Assembly: GCA_011317545.1 (NCBI GenBank)
Contig: WUJK01000001.1
Location: forward strand, 4,941,001 to 5,005,000
DNA: 64,000 nt
Source: Coniella vitis
Lineage: Eukaryota > Ascomycota > Sordariomycetes > Diaporthales > Schizoparmaceae
Direction: 5' to 3'
The position numbers and the translations under genes were made by a program. Within the stretch, counting starts at the first letter, position 1, and every line of letters starts with the position of its first letter. The notes beneath the pieces were generated by a model that saw nothing but the letters and a program-made list of their open reading frames with translations, had not been told where the DNA came from and searched no databases. Positions 21,976 through 33,601 of this stretch are shown here, piece after piece.

Positions 21976-23490
21976 GGTATCGGGCTGGTCAGCGGGAAAC
22001 GAAGGTGATATCGACACTGGAAACGCCGAGAGCGGCAGAGAAGAGCTGCACCAGCCAGTGGAGGATGCTCTTGCTACTTCTTGGGTAGGTAGTGAGAGAG
22101 TGAGTGAGAGAGTGAGTGAGAGAGTGAGTGAGTGAGTGAGTGAGAGAGTGAGTGAGTGAGTGAGTGAGTGAGTGAATGAGTGAAGCGATGTCAATGAGTG
22201 AGGCGTGTAAGTGCACAGGCTAACAAGAACTGAGCCAAATGAATTCTTGACTCGGGCTATTTTGCCAGTGGGATTTCCAAAACAACACAGACAACACCCA
22301 GACACCCTGATGGAGAAGCTCGTGGGCGGTCCTGTAGAAATACCACACCAAGGAGGCCCTGGCTGCCCGGCCTGACATCCACCCGTTCTTCTTCGCGATG
22401 AGTCTTTGTCTCCCCCAGTAGTGTGTCAGCCCATCTTGTCGCCTGCATGGAGCACGGCCTAGCATTCGCGTGGAACACTCCCGTGTGAGGTGTTCGGTTT
22501 GCAGGGCTGCCAGCACAAAGAGCTCGCATGGAACGGGGGAGTCATCAAGGCCGGCATGCACAGGGCGACTCCAGCATCGCCATGCTCATTGGCGAGGAAC
22601 CAAGGCCCGGGTGGAGCCCACAGCGACACATCACCGCCACGGCAGCACCGACGTGGTTGGTCAATGGATGGCTGTGATTTTGGGCCGTCCCCGCTGCGTT
22701 CGGGAGGGGGGGGGATAGCAAACGCTTCACCGCATCGAGCTGTGCTGCCCCTGCAGAGGAGGGGAGTTGCAAAGACTGGCAGCCGTTCCGAGACCGCACA
22801 GAGTTGCTCGTCTGCATGTCTGCCCCTCGAGAGAGAGGAACGACATCTTGGCAGTTGATATTGCCAGGGGAAAGGAATAATGAATGGGAGAGGACCAACC
22901 AGGTCCATCCTGCCCAGCCGGAAAAGGGAAAAGTCAGGGGAAAGCGGAAGATGGCTGGCTGGCTGGCTTGCAATGTCCAGTGTCCAGTGCCCAATATCAG
23001 CGAGTCAGCCACGCAGCAAAGGGTTGTCCCGTTTCCATCCACGCATCTCATTGTTCCTCTCTGCGTTTCCTTCCTCCGTGCCGTAATCTGGGAGCAGCTG
23101 GACCAAGACCGAGGATGACAGATCCAGCCTCCAGAACGAAGCCTTGATTCGCGCTGCTCGTCTTATCGCACAGATGTGATACGCAGACGGATGAAACGTG
23201 ATATGGGCCTCAGATTCTGGGCAGAAGACTGCTGCAGTCATCGTTCCCAGGTGACGTCAGTGATGCAGTGTGACATGCTGCTGTGCAATTGTGAGCGAGA
23301 TAGGATAAAAAGAAAAAAAGACAAGAAAGAAAAAAGAGAAGCCATTCCCAGCTTGAAGATGTGAAAACGTGTCTGGTATGATTCTTTCGTCAAGACTTGT
23401 GCAAAACAAAGATAATCTCTTGTGACACACTCAGTCGCCAGCATTGCATCGCACGAAGCCTTCACCCAGTCGCATCTTGGTGGCTCCATC
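21976..23490. other. Divergent intergenic region
   Basis: 5' flanks of the 427-residue protein gene (minus) and the Sfk1-family gene (plus). It holds the GAGT microsatellite and a GGCT run at about 22953-22968. No gene is supported. Confidence 0.55.
22091..22182. repeat. GAGT/GAGA tetranucleotide microsatellite
   Basis: About 90 bases of GAGT units with interspersed GAGA, 115 bases upstream of the ATG of the minus-strand gene, so probably in its 5' leader or core promoter. The Ser/Leu/Thr-rich frames across it are artefacts. Confidence 0.9.
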
Positions 23491-24403
23491 ATGGCGGGCA
23501 TCTGGCTCAGAACCTTCGGCAAAGATGTTCGACACTCACACAGGCTTTGGCTCTTCCCCTTGGTTGCGGGCACCGCCTGGTTCACGACGCTCACCATCCT
23601 GCTTGTTCGCTGGCTCGCCATCGGCCAGCCTCGCTACCCGGGCCAGGTCAACCCCGAGATCCCCTTCATCAGCGACATTGCCGCCTTCACCTTCCAGCCC
23701 GTCTTCATTGCCGGCTGCGCCATCACTGGCGTTGCGTTTGCGGGCACCGTCTTTGCTGTCCACCACGTGCGCTACTCGGACAAGTTCTACGCGCTGACGG
23801 ACGACGCGCACGCGAGGCAGGTGGCGAGCTTTGTGGCGCTGTTTGCTGGCTTGGTGGCGGCTGCATGCTTGGTTTTGCTGAGCATCTTTGACACCTTCCA
23901 GAACCATGTCGAGCATCGCTACTTGCTCATGGGGACGTTTGGCGGGCTGGGGCTGAGTGCCATTTTGACGGCTGTGGTCTGGCAGGACCAGGCTTGGGGC
24001 CCAGCTGACTTCCCTGGATTGAGAAAGTGGTCAGTCAATTCTTTGCGCAGAGAAAGTGGTGGCATCACATGAAGCCCATCATCCTAACGAGAGCGTGACA
24101 GGTGTCTCTTTAACAACGTCCTGGTCGTAAGCCAGACTTGCATAGGCATTGCCTTTGTCGGCTTGCTGTACGCGGGCCGGTACCGACCTTCTGGCTTCCT
24201 GGAATGGACCCTGACATACCTGGGTTCGTTTTGGCTGCTCTCATTTGTTGGCTATACCAGGTATGCATGGCACACATTGTGCATCCCCACCCGGCTGGAA
24301 CATGTTGGACTGATATGGTCGACTTTCTGCCAGATTTAGAGAGGTTCGTCGGCCTCTTGGGGACGTCACCACCGAGCGGCAACCATTGTTGGCCACCGAC
24401 TAG
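23491..24403 (+). CDS. Frag1/DRAM/Sfk1-family membrane protein
   Basis: Three exons (23491-24029, 24102-24260, 24334-24403) give 255 residues starting MAGIWLRTFGKD. The ATG has good context (ATCATGG). The protein is a multipass membrane protein of about six hydrophobic segments: LWLFPLVAGTAWFTTLTILLV, a loop with the family's PFISDIAAF, then AAFTFQPVFIAGCAITG, ASFVALFAGLVAAACLVLLS, YLLMGTFGGLGLSAILTAVVW, VVSQTCIGIAFVGLLYAG and LTYLGSFWLLSFVGY. This order and the PxISD motif mark the DRAM/Frag1/Sfk1 family. Yeast Sfk1 acts at the plasma membrane with the PI 4-kinase Stt4; that role is known of the family and only inferred here. The short basic C-terminus ends FREVRRPLGDVTTERQPLL. A GTG 23 codons upstream is ignored. 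Confidence 0.88.
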
Positions 24404-26172
24404 ACCACGTGTTTACCATTGTACGACTCCACCTTTATATGTACTCCCGAGATCTAGGGAGTTGATGTATAGTGCTGATATCAAGGGCGTTGAAACTGCT
24501 TGTGTATGTCTTGGACTTATAGTTGCGAATGTGGGAATGCGGTAGATAAGAGGGGATTGATGCAGTTGGTTAAGGAACAAGATACTCGAAAAGGCGGTCG
24601 ATTGTCAAGAGGCAGAGTCTACGCAGTGACGATAGGCAAAGGGTGCAGATAATTCGCATGTACATAACAATTATACTTGTACAGCCATTCTCCTATCGAC
24701 CAATGCCAGCGGGACTACCTGCTCTATTACACGTTGACCAACACAGCACCCTCTGCCTCTCGTCGCTTCAGAGAGTTTTGGGCCTCTTGCTGCTCAATAT
24801 GGCCAGATCAGTTTGGGTTATTTACTTGGACAGTCGAATATAGTGACTCCTGCGAAACATGCGCCAACACCAGCTTCGAGGAGACTCTGTCAACCCTCTG
24901 TCAACCCTCAGCAGGTGCAAGAAATGGGGCGACACGTATCGACCTCTGTCGCCTGGAATCTCGTGGGAGATTATCGACAAGTCTTTGTATGATATTCATC
25001 TCGGAATAGTTGGCTGAAAACGGACATGAATAGCTTTCTTGTGGTCATGGGATATCAAGATCCACGAACCAACGACCAAGGCTTATTAGAATGCTGGCAT
25101 ATGGATTCTCAGACCGTGGACTTTGGAATCTTACAGAAGTACATAAAGACTTGTGTCGGGTGCCAGGAGACACGGAGTTTATCATAGACCAGAGTACGAC
25201 TGACGTATCGTATCATGGAACGCTCGTCACTCAATGATAATTGACAGATTACAATACCACCTTCAATGGCCTGCTTGCGGTGCTCGGGGTTGCTCCAGAG
25301 CGGCGTACGGTCCATCTTTCACTTCTGAGCTTGTCCATAGCCCGATGCGTCTGCTGCTGGATTGCGGTACCGATCACGACGCGTTTCTTGCGTCAATTGG
25401 TCTCTTGGATGTAAAGCCTGATGACGGCAACCCTTTCAAGCATTGTCGTGGACGGCATGGGTCTCTCCAGCGCCGTGGAGAATGCTTTCAGACATCAAAA
25501 CTATTGCTTACTTTTCGCCGGTCCTCTGTGTATCAGTACAGCTCAAAAACGGTTGTTTTGGGGTTCTTGAATCTTACAATCAGTTTCAGAGCTCGCAGCC
25601 TGCGAAAGAATACTGCGGTGAACATAAGAGGACCGTCTTGGTCACACGTCATATTTCATTTCAGAACTTGTTGAGTGCTCATCTCGCCTCAGGAACTACA
25701 TGCGTCGTGAATCCTGGAATCACACCGTGACCCGGCTGAAAGGCACAGTCTCTGATTGGTCGGTGGGCATCAATTCCATGTTGGCTGCTGGGGATATCGT
25801 TGTTTTTGGGACAAGGCGCAAGCCAACAACGACCAACGTGCATGGAGACGACGGACCTTTTGCGCTCCAGTCACTGATGACACGCACGGGCGATGAGCCA
25901 ACAGTCAATACTGTGCTTGGACGACCCAAACCCAAGACAGTATTGGACCTTTCGAGACTCTTTGCTTTCTTCTCCCGTCTGTTGCCTCGTCTGCTCCTGT
26001 ATCCGCTTGCTGAACCTCGTGAGCCTCCCACACTGGGGCTGTCTATCCATTGTGTGGGTTTGGTCAACTGTTTTTGTGCTGCGGTACATACTCTCGGCAG
26101 CACGACCAAAGCAAACGCATCTCTTTAGCCAGTGCTGCTCTACTTGGTCCATCTGCGTCTACTTGGCCCGGC
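24404..26172. other. Intergenic with unassigned coding-like patches
   Basis: No gene could be built. Between about 25245 and 25735 short frames (NTTFNGLLAVLGVAPER; SIVVDGMGLSSAVENAF) look protein-like but are cut by stops and change frame, so they may be a decayed gene or chance. See the finding for this stretch. Confidence 0.45.
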
Positions 26173-26379
26173 ATGTCTCTCGCAAGTCTAGGCCTCAGCT
26201 GCCCCGACGGCGGCCAATTCTACGTCTGCCAGGGCAACGCGACGCAGTTCCTCGGCTGCTGCGCCATCGACCCGTGTGCAAACGGCCAGGGCTCCTGTCC
26301 CGAGACCTCACTGCGGAATACAAGTTACAACTCGGACGCCTACGGGGACATGGCCGCGCAAGCCTGCGTCACGGCCTCA

Positions 26380-26411
<32 letters not shown>

Positions 26412-27343
26412 TGCATCCGCATCCGCATCCGCGCTCTGGTATACCTGCGCGGACACCACGCCGCCTTTCCTCGGCTGCTGCGCTGGCGAGAACCCATGTT
26501 CTTCTGGTGGGTGCGGCGGCAGGAATGGGACCTTGGTTGCTGCTCGTCTCTCGGACAATACGACGGATGCGAGCACGTTCATGACTGCGACGGCGGAGGC
26601 CATGGCGGGAAGCAAGATGGCGATGTTGTCGACGGGGGCGACGGTAGGAATTGCAGTTGGTAGTGCGGTGGGGGCGCTGGCTCTCGGAGTGATATTGTTC
26701 CTTGTTTATAAACGGCGAGAGAGGAAGAAGCAGACCAGCCAGCAGCAAAAAGGCTCTGGAGGACCGCATGGGACGCCGACGACCATGTATACTCTGGGAA
26801 GTCCAAATCAAGGTAAGCGAGCCGTCTTCTGGGCACACTCGAAGAGTCAGGGCTGCGGGCTTGGAAACAATCCATGACTGACTTTTGGCTCTAGACTCTA
26901 CTGGCTTCCCCAGCCCTCCTTTTCCATATAACGGCGGATACACCTACGGCACGGATGACAAGATCGCAAGCTTGCCCGGCACACCGGGCCAGGCCCCAAC
27001 GTCGTCACCACCACCACCACCACCACCACTGCATCAACGCGCCACGTCCATGGCGCCCTCGTACTGGTCCGTCGCTTCTACAACCGCCACCGATCGTCCG
27101 CTGCAGAACTACTCGCCGTCTCTGCCGTCGACGGAGAGCTTGGGCGGGCTTTATGTGAGCCAGGCGCAGCAGCGTGATCCTCGACGGGCGCAGCAGTATC
27201 TGAAGACTGTTTCGGAGATGGACAACTCGGAGGTCCTGAGGCCTGTGTCCGAGTTGCCTGGCTCTGAGTCTCATATTCCTCGCGTGGAGGAGGAGCGTGC
27301 CTATGATCGTGGCTATGGTGCAGCTCGAGGGAGGAGAGGTTAG
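26173..27343 (+). CDS. Single-pass membrane protein with paired FLGCC motifs
   Basis: Two exons (26173-26812 and 26895-27343; donor GTAAGC, acceptor CTCTAG) give 362 residues. The extracellular-looking N-terminal part has two related Cys blocks, CQGNATQFLGCCAIDPC (residues about 19-35) and CADTTPPFLGCCAGENPC (about 92-109), separated by a Ser run coded by GTC/TCG repeats. Residues 157-179 form one membrane segment (VGIAVGSAVGALALGVILFL) followed at once by KRRERKK, so the C-terminal 180 residues are likely cytoplasmic. That part is Pro/Ser-rich with a Pro run near SSPPPPPPP. There is no N-terminal signal peptide. Proteins with FxGCC...DPC blocks plus one membrane span are widespread in ascomycetes. 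A wall-sensor role is only a guess. Confidence 0.75.
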
Positions 27344-29391
27344 TGAGGGAAGTCTGGAAGAGGTGTGTGCCGAGGGCTTGGTCAATGGACGGTTTATTAT
27401 TCTTTCTCATATTCAAGAGGACGCGGTTGCTTCATTGTATATATATATATATATATATATAGGTTTTTATACTCGAACCAGATTCCACAGTAAGTGAAGA
27501 GCATGATTGCGGGATCTGGAACTGTTTGTTAACAATGGACCTGTACAGCCAGTAAACGTTGAACACACAAACTACGTTCACGTTTCTAGAAGATGGGTTT
27601 TCTTTCGAGTGTTTACCGTATGCGATTTTACTTCTCATTTGCATACTCCGTCCGAATGTCAACAACCGGAACCTGCATATGGCGAAAGAATCTCGACCTT
27701 CAGCCCAGCTTGAACTCGAAGGCGACCACTTTAGCAACCGGCAGTTTGGAAAACATGCCAATTCTCGCTTTGTACTATGTATGTGGCTCGACATTATCGT
27801 CTGGCTCGATCAGGTGTGGAAATCGATTTTGTTAACCTAACTGCACATGCTTTTATATCTCGAGTCCTGTGTGCATGAGTGGTCGCACGCGGCCTTGCAT
27901 GTGCTCAAATGCACATTGATACTATAAATAGCCCACTCTTTCGTCAAAAACCGAGCTCTTTATCTACAATGTTGATGCTAGAGGGCGTGCACGGATGGCC
28001 GTGACGCAGCCTCTTTCAGTAGCCATGCATGGCCGCGGTGCTGGACCGACCGAGTATTTCCACTTCTCGAGCAGAACCCTCTCTGCTGCGCTGTCCAGCC
28101 ACCACTGGCTCCAATCCATCTGACAAGCATGTTGATAACCCAAGACTTGGCTGCTTTGGCCTGTTTCTTGGCTTGTCGCCCTTGCAGCGAACCAAACCAA
28201 GTTCGCGGCCAAGCAGACTCGAAACGTGGGACGGATGAATTGGACAGAATCATACGAGAGCTTTGCCGGGGCGCCGGGGGGGGGGCCGCGCCTCCAGCCT
28301 TCGAGAGGCGGATCCGGCGTTCCAGCCCCTAACAGGCCCCCTGTGAGCGTGGCGATTGGTGGCTCCTTCAGCAGTGATAGCAGTGCACACAGCGACGGTA
28401 CAGGGTATACAGCCCTGTAGGCCCTGTGTGATAGCAGGACTCTAGCTATACTATGCATTGGTCTTGCACTGTCACTGTCACTGACCTTGTCGCTGACAGT
28501 CCGTCCGCACAGCCCACATCCTCTCTTCTCTTCTTTGCGTCCAATCGGCAGCCGCTCTTTGCCGGCCTCTTGTGCACCCATTTCTGCACTTTGTTGGCCC
28601 TGTCCCACCGCCCGCATGAGGCCCAGTGTGCATGCGACGAGCCGGCGGGCAGCCACAGCCTCATCTGGTGCCATCCATGTTCGGGGCCAATACGAGCCCA
28701 ACGCAGTGCCGGCGAGCGCAGACCGACGGCCTAGCTCGCTAGCGGTTATGTCTGCCGCCCAATTGGGGGTCTTGATCCCTGGGCTAGGTTCGCGCAGTGG
28801 CAACCGGGCGCTTTTGGGGGTGGGTTGCGGGCTGGCACCGGGTGCTACTCTAGTATCACACAGCCTGGCAGCCTGCAGGAGCTGACGCGCCCGCGGCTTC
28901 CCCTGATCTTTCCGGGTTCCTAGCCAACGAGGCTCCAAGACTGTCGTTTAGGCAACCGTGCCAACCCGCCAGACGACACCTTGTGCCACGCGGGCCCCCT
29001 CCCCGCAGGCCTGGGGCGCGCCCTCTGCCCAGCAGGGCAAATGCCGCTTTTGCTGGGCGCAACACCATGATTGGCTCTCTCGTGGCTGCGTAGCCTCAGG
29101 ATGCCGGGCTGTTGGGGGTCCCAGGGCACCGCCAGACAGACACAGCAAGAAAGTAAGACGGCTGGCCGCCCGCGGCGTGTCAGACAAGAGCCTCGTTCAA
29201 AAGACGGACCAGGACGGGCTGTCTGTCTCCTCGCTTGCTCTTGTTCTCTGGTTCTTGCTCTTGTTCTTGTCTGGAGAATCGATCGAGAGACGCGCCAGTC
29301 AAGCTGCAAGTGTGTGATGGTGAAGCTGCTGTGCTTGCACTTTCTGACGTGATACTATCGACGACACTGGACAGGTAGCAGCACTCCATCC
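27344..29391. other. Intergenic
   Basis: Holds an AT microsatellite at 27437-27461 and a TACATAGT-type motif near 27775. A long minus-strand frame (27964-28938) has no domain and unusual composition, and I do not accept it as a gene. The GC-rich part from 28480 on is probably the promoter and leader of the gene at 29392. Confidence 0.5.
27437..27461. repeat. AT dinucleotide microsatellite
   Basis: About 12 AT units, roughly 95 bases downstream of a stop codon, so probably in the 3' UTR. Confidence 0.85.
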
Positions 29392-31326
29392 ATGGCTTCG
29401 AGAACCAGAGATCAGGGCCGTCGGCCAGCAGACGACGGAGCCTCGGTCAGCAGTTACAGCTCCGACGCTTACACCCTGGAAGTGCCCGTTGAAGAAGCCG
29501 CTTTTGACGACGACGACGACGACGACGGCGACGACTGTGGCAGCATCATCTCGTATGATTCGTACGACACTTGTCGCATGGACGACCATCTGCCGTCTTA
29601 GTGAGTTCTCGTTCGCCGAGGAGACAATGCACCATGCCCGCCGCAGCGCCTCATCGTTAACACCGCCCACAGCCGCGTGTCCAAGGAACAAGGCGTGTCC
29701 CAGCCCGTCTACGAGGCCTGGATCCTCTACCTGGACCACACGTCCAACTGCGTCGAAAAGAGGAGCCTGTGCGGCCTCGGCCTCGACCTCTTCGCCAAGC
29801 GCCAGCCGCTGGCTCGCCCCTATGTGGTGCGCAACACGCGCCCATACCACCAGCATGAGTTGGCCGACATGACTCTCGCCGCCATGCAGCGCTACCACGC
29901 CGCCAGCAAGCGCAGCCTGCCCTCGCGCCTGTTGCGCGGCCGTCCAGAGACGTATGAGCGGCATCTCGACAAGCGCATCCGCAAGCTGCCGCGCGCCGTG
30001 CAATACGAGCTCGACGCGCTGCTCGGCGACCGCGAGAATGCCACGCGCAACCGCTTCCACCGCCGCGACTGGACCGTCACTATGCTGCGCGAGCAGTACA
30101 GCTACCGCTTTGCCAGCGCCGAGTACGAGGAGGTGCAGCGCAGCAAGTGCTTCTGGAAGAAGGCCGGCAGTAACAACGGCCGTCTCACCGAGTTCTTCTT
30201 CATCATCCGTGGGGCAGAGGGCAAGGTTGCCACGGATGACCGCGGCATGTACCAGGCTACGGTCCACGGAAACCCGTGGAGGCGCGTCGACGAGGCTGAG
30301 CTGGTCCAGAAGCAGCGAGCGCGCCATGTCAGGCGGTTTGGCAAGCAATCTGTCCTAAAGCAGCAGCAGCAGCAGCAGGAGCAGGAGGAGTGGCGATACC
30401 GTCGTCGCGAGCGACGCAGCAGATCGCCTTCTCCTTCTCTGCCGCCAAGTCGGCGCGTTCGCATCGAGCGTGACGAGCCAGATGTCTATCCGGCTGCCAA
30501 CCCTTTTGATCCGCTGACTGTCAGTGGCAGTGGCAGTGATGCTGGCTTTGCTTTGCCGTACTTTCGCCCGCCATCGCCATCACTGCCTCCACCTGCTCCC
30601 TACACGGGGGAGCTTCCTCGATTCCCACCGTTGTTGGGTGCACAGCCGATGCCTTCTCTTTATCCTCATGCATGGCCGTATTCACACATGGGCATGTATC
30701 CTCATCCTCCTCCTCTTCTTCCACCCCCTCCACCCCCTCCTCCGCCGCCACCACCAGCAGACATGTCTGTCCCCGGAGGAGACCCAGGCCTTTTATTCCA
30801 CGATCTCCACAGCGGCTTCAACTACACCAGTCCGCCATTCACAGGCTTGCCGCCGTTGTCATCGTCATCAACGGTGCCCATGCCATCGCACGTAGACTAC
30901 CACCTGCCCTCCACCACCACCACCTCCACCATCGGTATGACTCCTTCACAAGGTGACCCTTTGAGGCTTGATCAGTATCTCTGGCGACCTGCTTCCACCC
31001 CCTACTGCTTGCCCACTTGGACCGGCGGCTCACCCTGTCCCTCGCCTCCACCCGCGCCGCGCCTGAGCAACCTGACGACCCCCACGACCTTCTCGCCGGC
31101 GACCAGCAACCGCACAGGATCAAGCATGGCGGATGACTTGGAGGCGCCGACGCCCGTGGAAATGGAAGGCGTCCAAGTGCGGGATGCAGAGACAGAAACG
31201 GAGACGGAGACAGAGGAGGAGAGTAGCTCCGGTTCTCGGCGCGGGAGTCTTCTCAGGCTGTGGAGGCCTGATCGAGGGGCTCACGAGCATCATCATCCCT
31301 TGGATCCTTTGGGCTTCCTTCCGTGA
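29392..31326 (+). CDS. Uncharacterised low-complexity protein
   Basis: Two exons (29392-29600 and 29673-31326; donor GTGAGT, branch GTTAAC, acceptor CCACAG) give 620 residues. Residue 1 is the ATG in CCATCCATGGC context. The first 70 residues contain an acidic run (FDDDDDDDGDD). Residues about 70-260 are the only globular-looking part: QPVYEAWILYLDHTSNCVEK, RIRKLPRAVQYELDALLGDR, KCFWKKAGSNNGRLTEFFFI. After that there is a Gln run (QQQQQQQEQEEW), an RS-rich stretch, several Pro runs (LLPPPPPPPP) and a Thr/Glu repeat (ETETETETEEE) near the end. The mix of RS and Pro tracts would fit a nuclear protein, but I recognise no domain and assign no function. Confidence 0.72.
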
Positions 31327-31845
31327 AGGGCTTTGGTGGAGTATTTGAGGCGTGATGATGACGAGTAGTGAATGTTTGTGAATGATGGCGGTCTTTTCTT
31401 ATTTTCTTTTTCTTGTTTTCTTCTTTCTTTCTGTGCTTGGTGTTGGTTTCTTTTGCTCCAACTTATCGTGTCGGCGTTCTGGAACGTTGGTGCAGTAACC
31501 AAGCGAGTCCTCCTTTACTTGAATCGTTGATGGTTTTCAGAGTATATTCACACGGCGACACCCACTATAATTCAGGAGTGGACTGAGCAATCAACATTTT
31601 CGTTCTTGGCCTTGACTCCATGGGACTATCTAGGACAAGTCACTTGAAAGCCTGCCTGTATGTAAGGCCCACCGCCGTCTGGATAAGCAAAGACCTAATG
31701 ATGTCTTGCTTTGCTTACTTACAATGAAAGGGTGGCTGGCTGGCTGGCTAGGCTGCCGAAAGCAAAATATCAACCAACCTACGTACGTTATTACTACGAT
31801 GCTCACTCATCTCCCCTAGAAACCACACAATTCGCTCTCGAAGCC
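31327..31845. other. Intergenic
   Basis: 3' flank of the preceding gene and downstream flank of the tRNA gene. A GGCT repeat lies at 31733-31748. No gene is seen. Confidence 0.6.
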
Positions 31846-31851
31846 AAAAAA
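31846..31851 (-). terminator. Pol III T-run terminator of tRNA-Gly
   Basis: On the minus strand a run of six T residues lies 15 bases after the 3' end of the tRNA gene, the expected RNA polymerase III stop signal. Confidence 0.7.
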
Positions 31852-31866
31852 TTTCAACATAGAGTA

Positions 31867-31965
31867 TGCGCAAACCCGGAATCGAACCGGGGGCCCATCG
31901 AATTTCAGGATCTTGGAGGCAAGATCGCATGGCAACGATGGATTTTACCACTAAACCATTTGCGC
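31867..31965 (-). tRNA. tRNA-Gly (anticodon GCC) with a 28-nt intron
   Basis: The minus strand folds as a full cloverleaf: 7-bp acceptor stem GCGCAAA/TTTGCGC, D arm with GGTTTAGTGGTAAAATCC, anticodon stem CATCG/CGATG, T arm CCCGGTTCGATTCCGGG and discriminator A. With the intron removed it is 71 nt and closely matches the yeast tRNA-Gly(GCC) pattern. The anticodon loop reads TTGCCAT. The intron (31901-31928, or shifted by one base because of a repeated T) follows base 37, the canonical place for eukaryotic tRNA introns. It contains its own 7-bp hairpin GATCTTG/CAAGATC with a CCTC loop. Confidence 0.96.
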
Positions 31966-33601
31966 TAGTGAAATACAGAGTTTTTGATTCCGTTTATATA
32001 CAATCGTACGTGTGTGGATAAGTGTGAGTGGGGCTTTCTCGGCCCTTGTCTTCGAGTCATGGGAAGAGGGAGGGGGGGGGGGAATCAACACATCGTACTG
32101 CCTGGATGCACATCGATAACGGTGGCTTTGAGTGCTGCTGAGGTTGATATTCAGGCTATTAAAATGTAGCATTTCCTTTACATGCGCAGAATTGGTACCT
32201 GTCACAAATAGACTATAGGAGGGATGATGGCCTCCATGTCACAATCATGTAACGACAAATTCTGCCAAGCAGACTATTTTGGGAGGATCTCGACAACCAA
32301 CCCTTTTTCTTCCAAATATCAGATTCCCAGCCGGCACTGTCTTGAAATCCCCGTCTACTCGACCAGCTTTGACAGAGTCGGGGCTAAATTTTGATACGCA
32401 CCTGATATCCTGGCTGATGCCTTCCCTCCTGAAGCACTACATCTCACAGTTTCACATCAAACACTGCTGTTTTTATCGCTAATGCGGATTTTTGAAGTGC
32501 TCAAGAACGAAACAGCGCCTCTGGAAGCACCCTGGTCATCGCTAACCTGGCCTTCTCGCAGATAGCTCTTTTTTTCTTCTTTTTTTTTCTTGCCGTTGTA
32601 ATGCTTAGCAGAACGTCAAAGGTTGAGATTTGGTTTGAAGGATGCGTGAGAGAACCGCTGGGGCCACACTACCTAGTAGGAAACGAGGTAGCTGGAGAGC
32701 TCATTGAATTTGTCTAGAGCCCGGTTGAATTTTCTGATAGGCATGTTAGTCAAGCAAGAGAACAGGCCAGTACTGCGATTAATACCGATGCTGTGGACAG
32801 GAAAATCATCAAGGGCGAGTGAAAGTGAGTGACTGAAACACAGAGAGAAGAGTGTGTGTGTGTGCGCGTAAGGGCGAAAGAGAGAATATCTCGATAACTT
32901 TAGACCTTGCTCGACGAGTCCAGAGTCACTTTTTGAGTAGTGACGGGGTGGCGCACATCGTTTAAGGTCACGCCTGATATTGGTAAACGTTCACACACAT
33001 GTGTATGTGATATCATTCAAATAAAACGCTACAACCGTTATCATTGATACTACGTGGACAACACAAGTATTGCTTGAGCCCGGTGCACGCGGCTATTTGA
33101 ATTTCTCACAGATATAGAATGTATTGAAGCCTCCATGATGTCTCCTCCAGTGGTGATGATGATGATATACAATAATCGAGCCGCGGGAGCCGAGGAGGCG
33201 GCCACAGAAGCCAGAACTGGGGCAGACACGCCCATAAATCTCATGCAATATAGGGCGACAAATACTACGCATTCCACGAAATCGTCTGTGAAACAAATGC
33301 AATGCCAGGCAATTCGGATCGCACATTGACCCATACTGGAAACCACCTACCTGTCTAGGAAGTATGATCACATTTGTTGCTTGGATAGGACAATATATCG
33401 AGATGACGACATGATAACTCCACGATAACGACTTACAACCGAAAAAACCTCGACTCAAATACTCACTTATATATATATATATATATATATAAACCAATTC
33501 CTCTGACAGAATTGGCCATCCGTAGCGCTTGAGTTCTTTGGCATCAAAAAGCTACCCTTTTCCTTTTCAAAACAGCCAAGCCACAAGCAAAAACAACTAT
33601 A
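31966..33601. other. Intergenic
   Basis: No supported gene. Contains a TA microsatellite at 33469-33491 just upstream of the secreted-protein gene. Confidence 0.6.
33469..33491. repeat. TA dinucleotide microsatellite
   Basis: About 11 TA units, 110 bases upstream of the ATG of the small secreted-protein gene. Confidence 0.85.

Noticed and set aside
23422..23490. GTG start 23 codons upstream in the Sfk1-family gene
   Set aside because: Nuclear fungal genes start at ATG in nearly all cases, and the ATG at 23491 has good context.
27964..28938. Minus-strand open frame of 324 codons
   Set aside because: No domain, no intron signals and biased composition; it lies in GC-rich promoter-like DNA and does not resemble any fungal protein I know.
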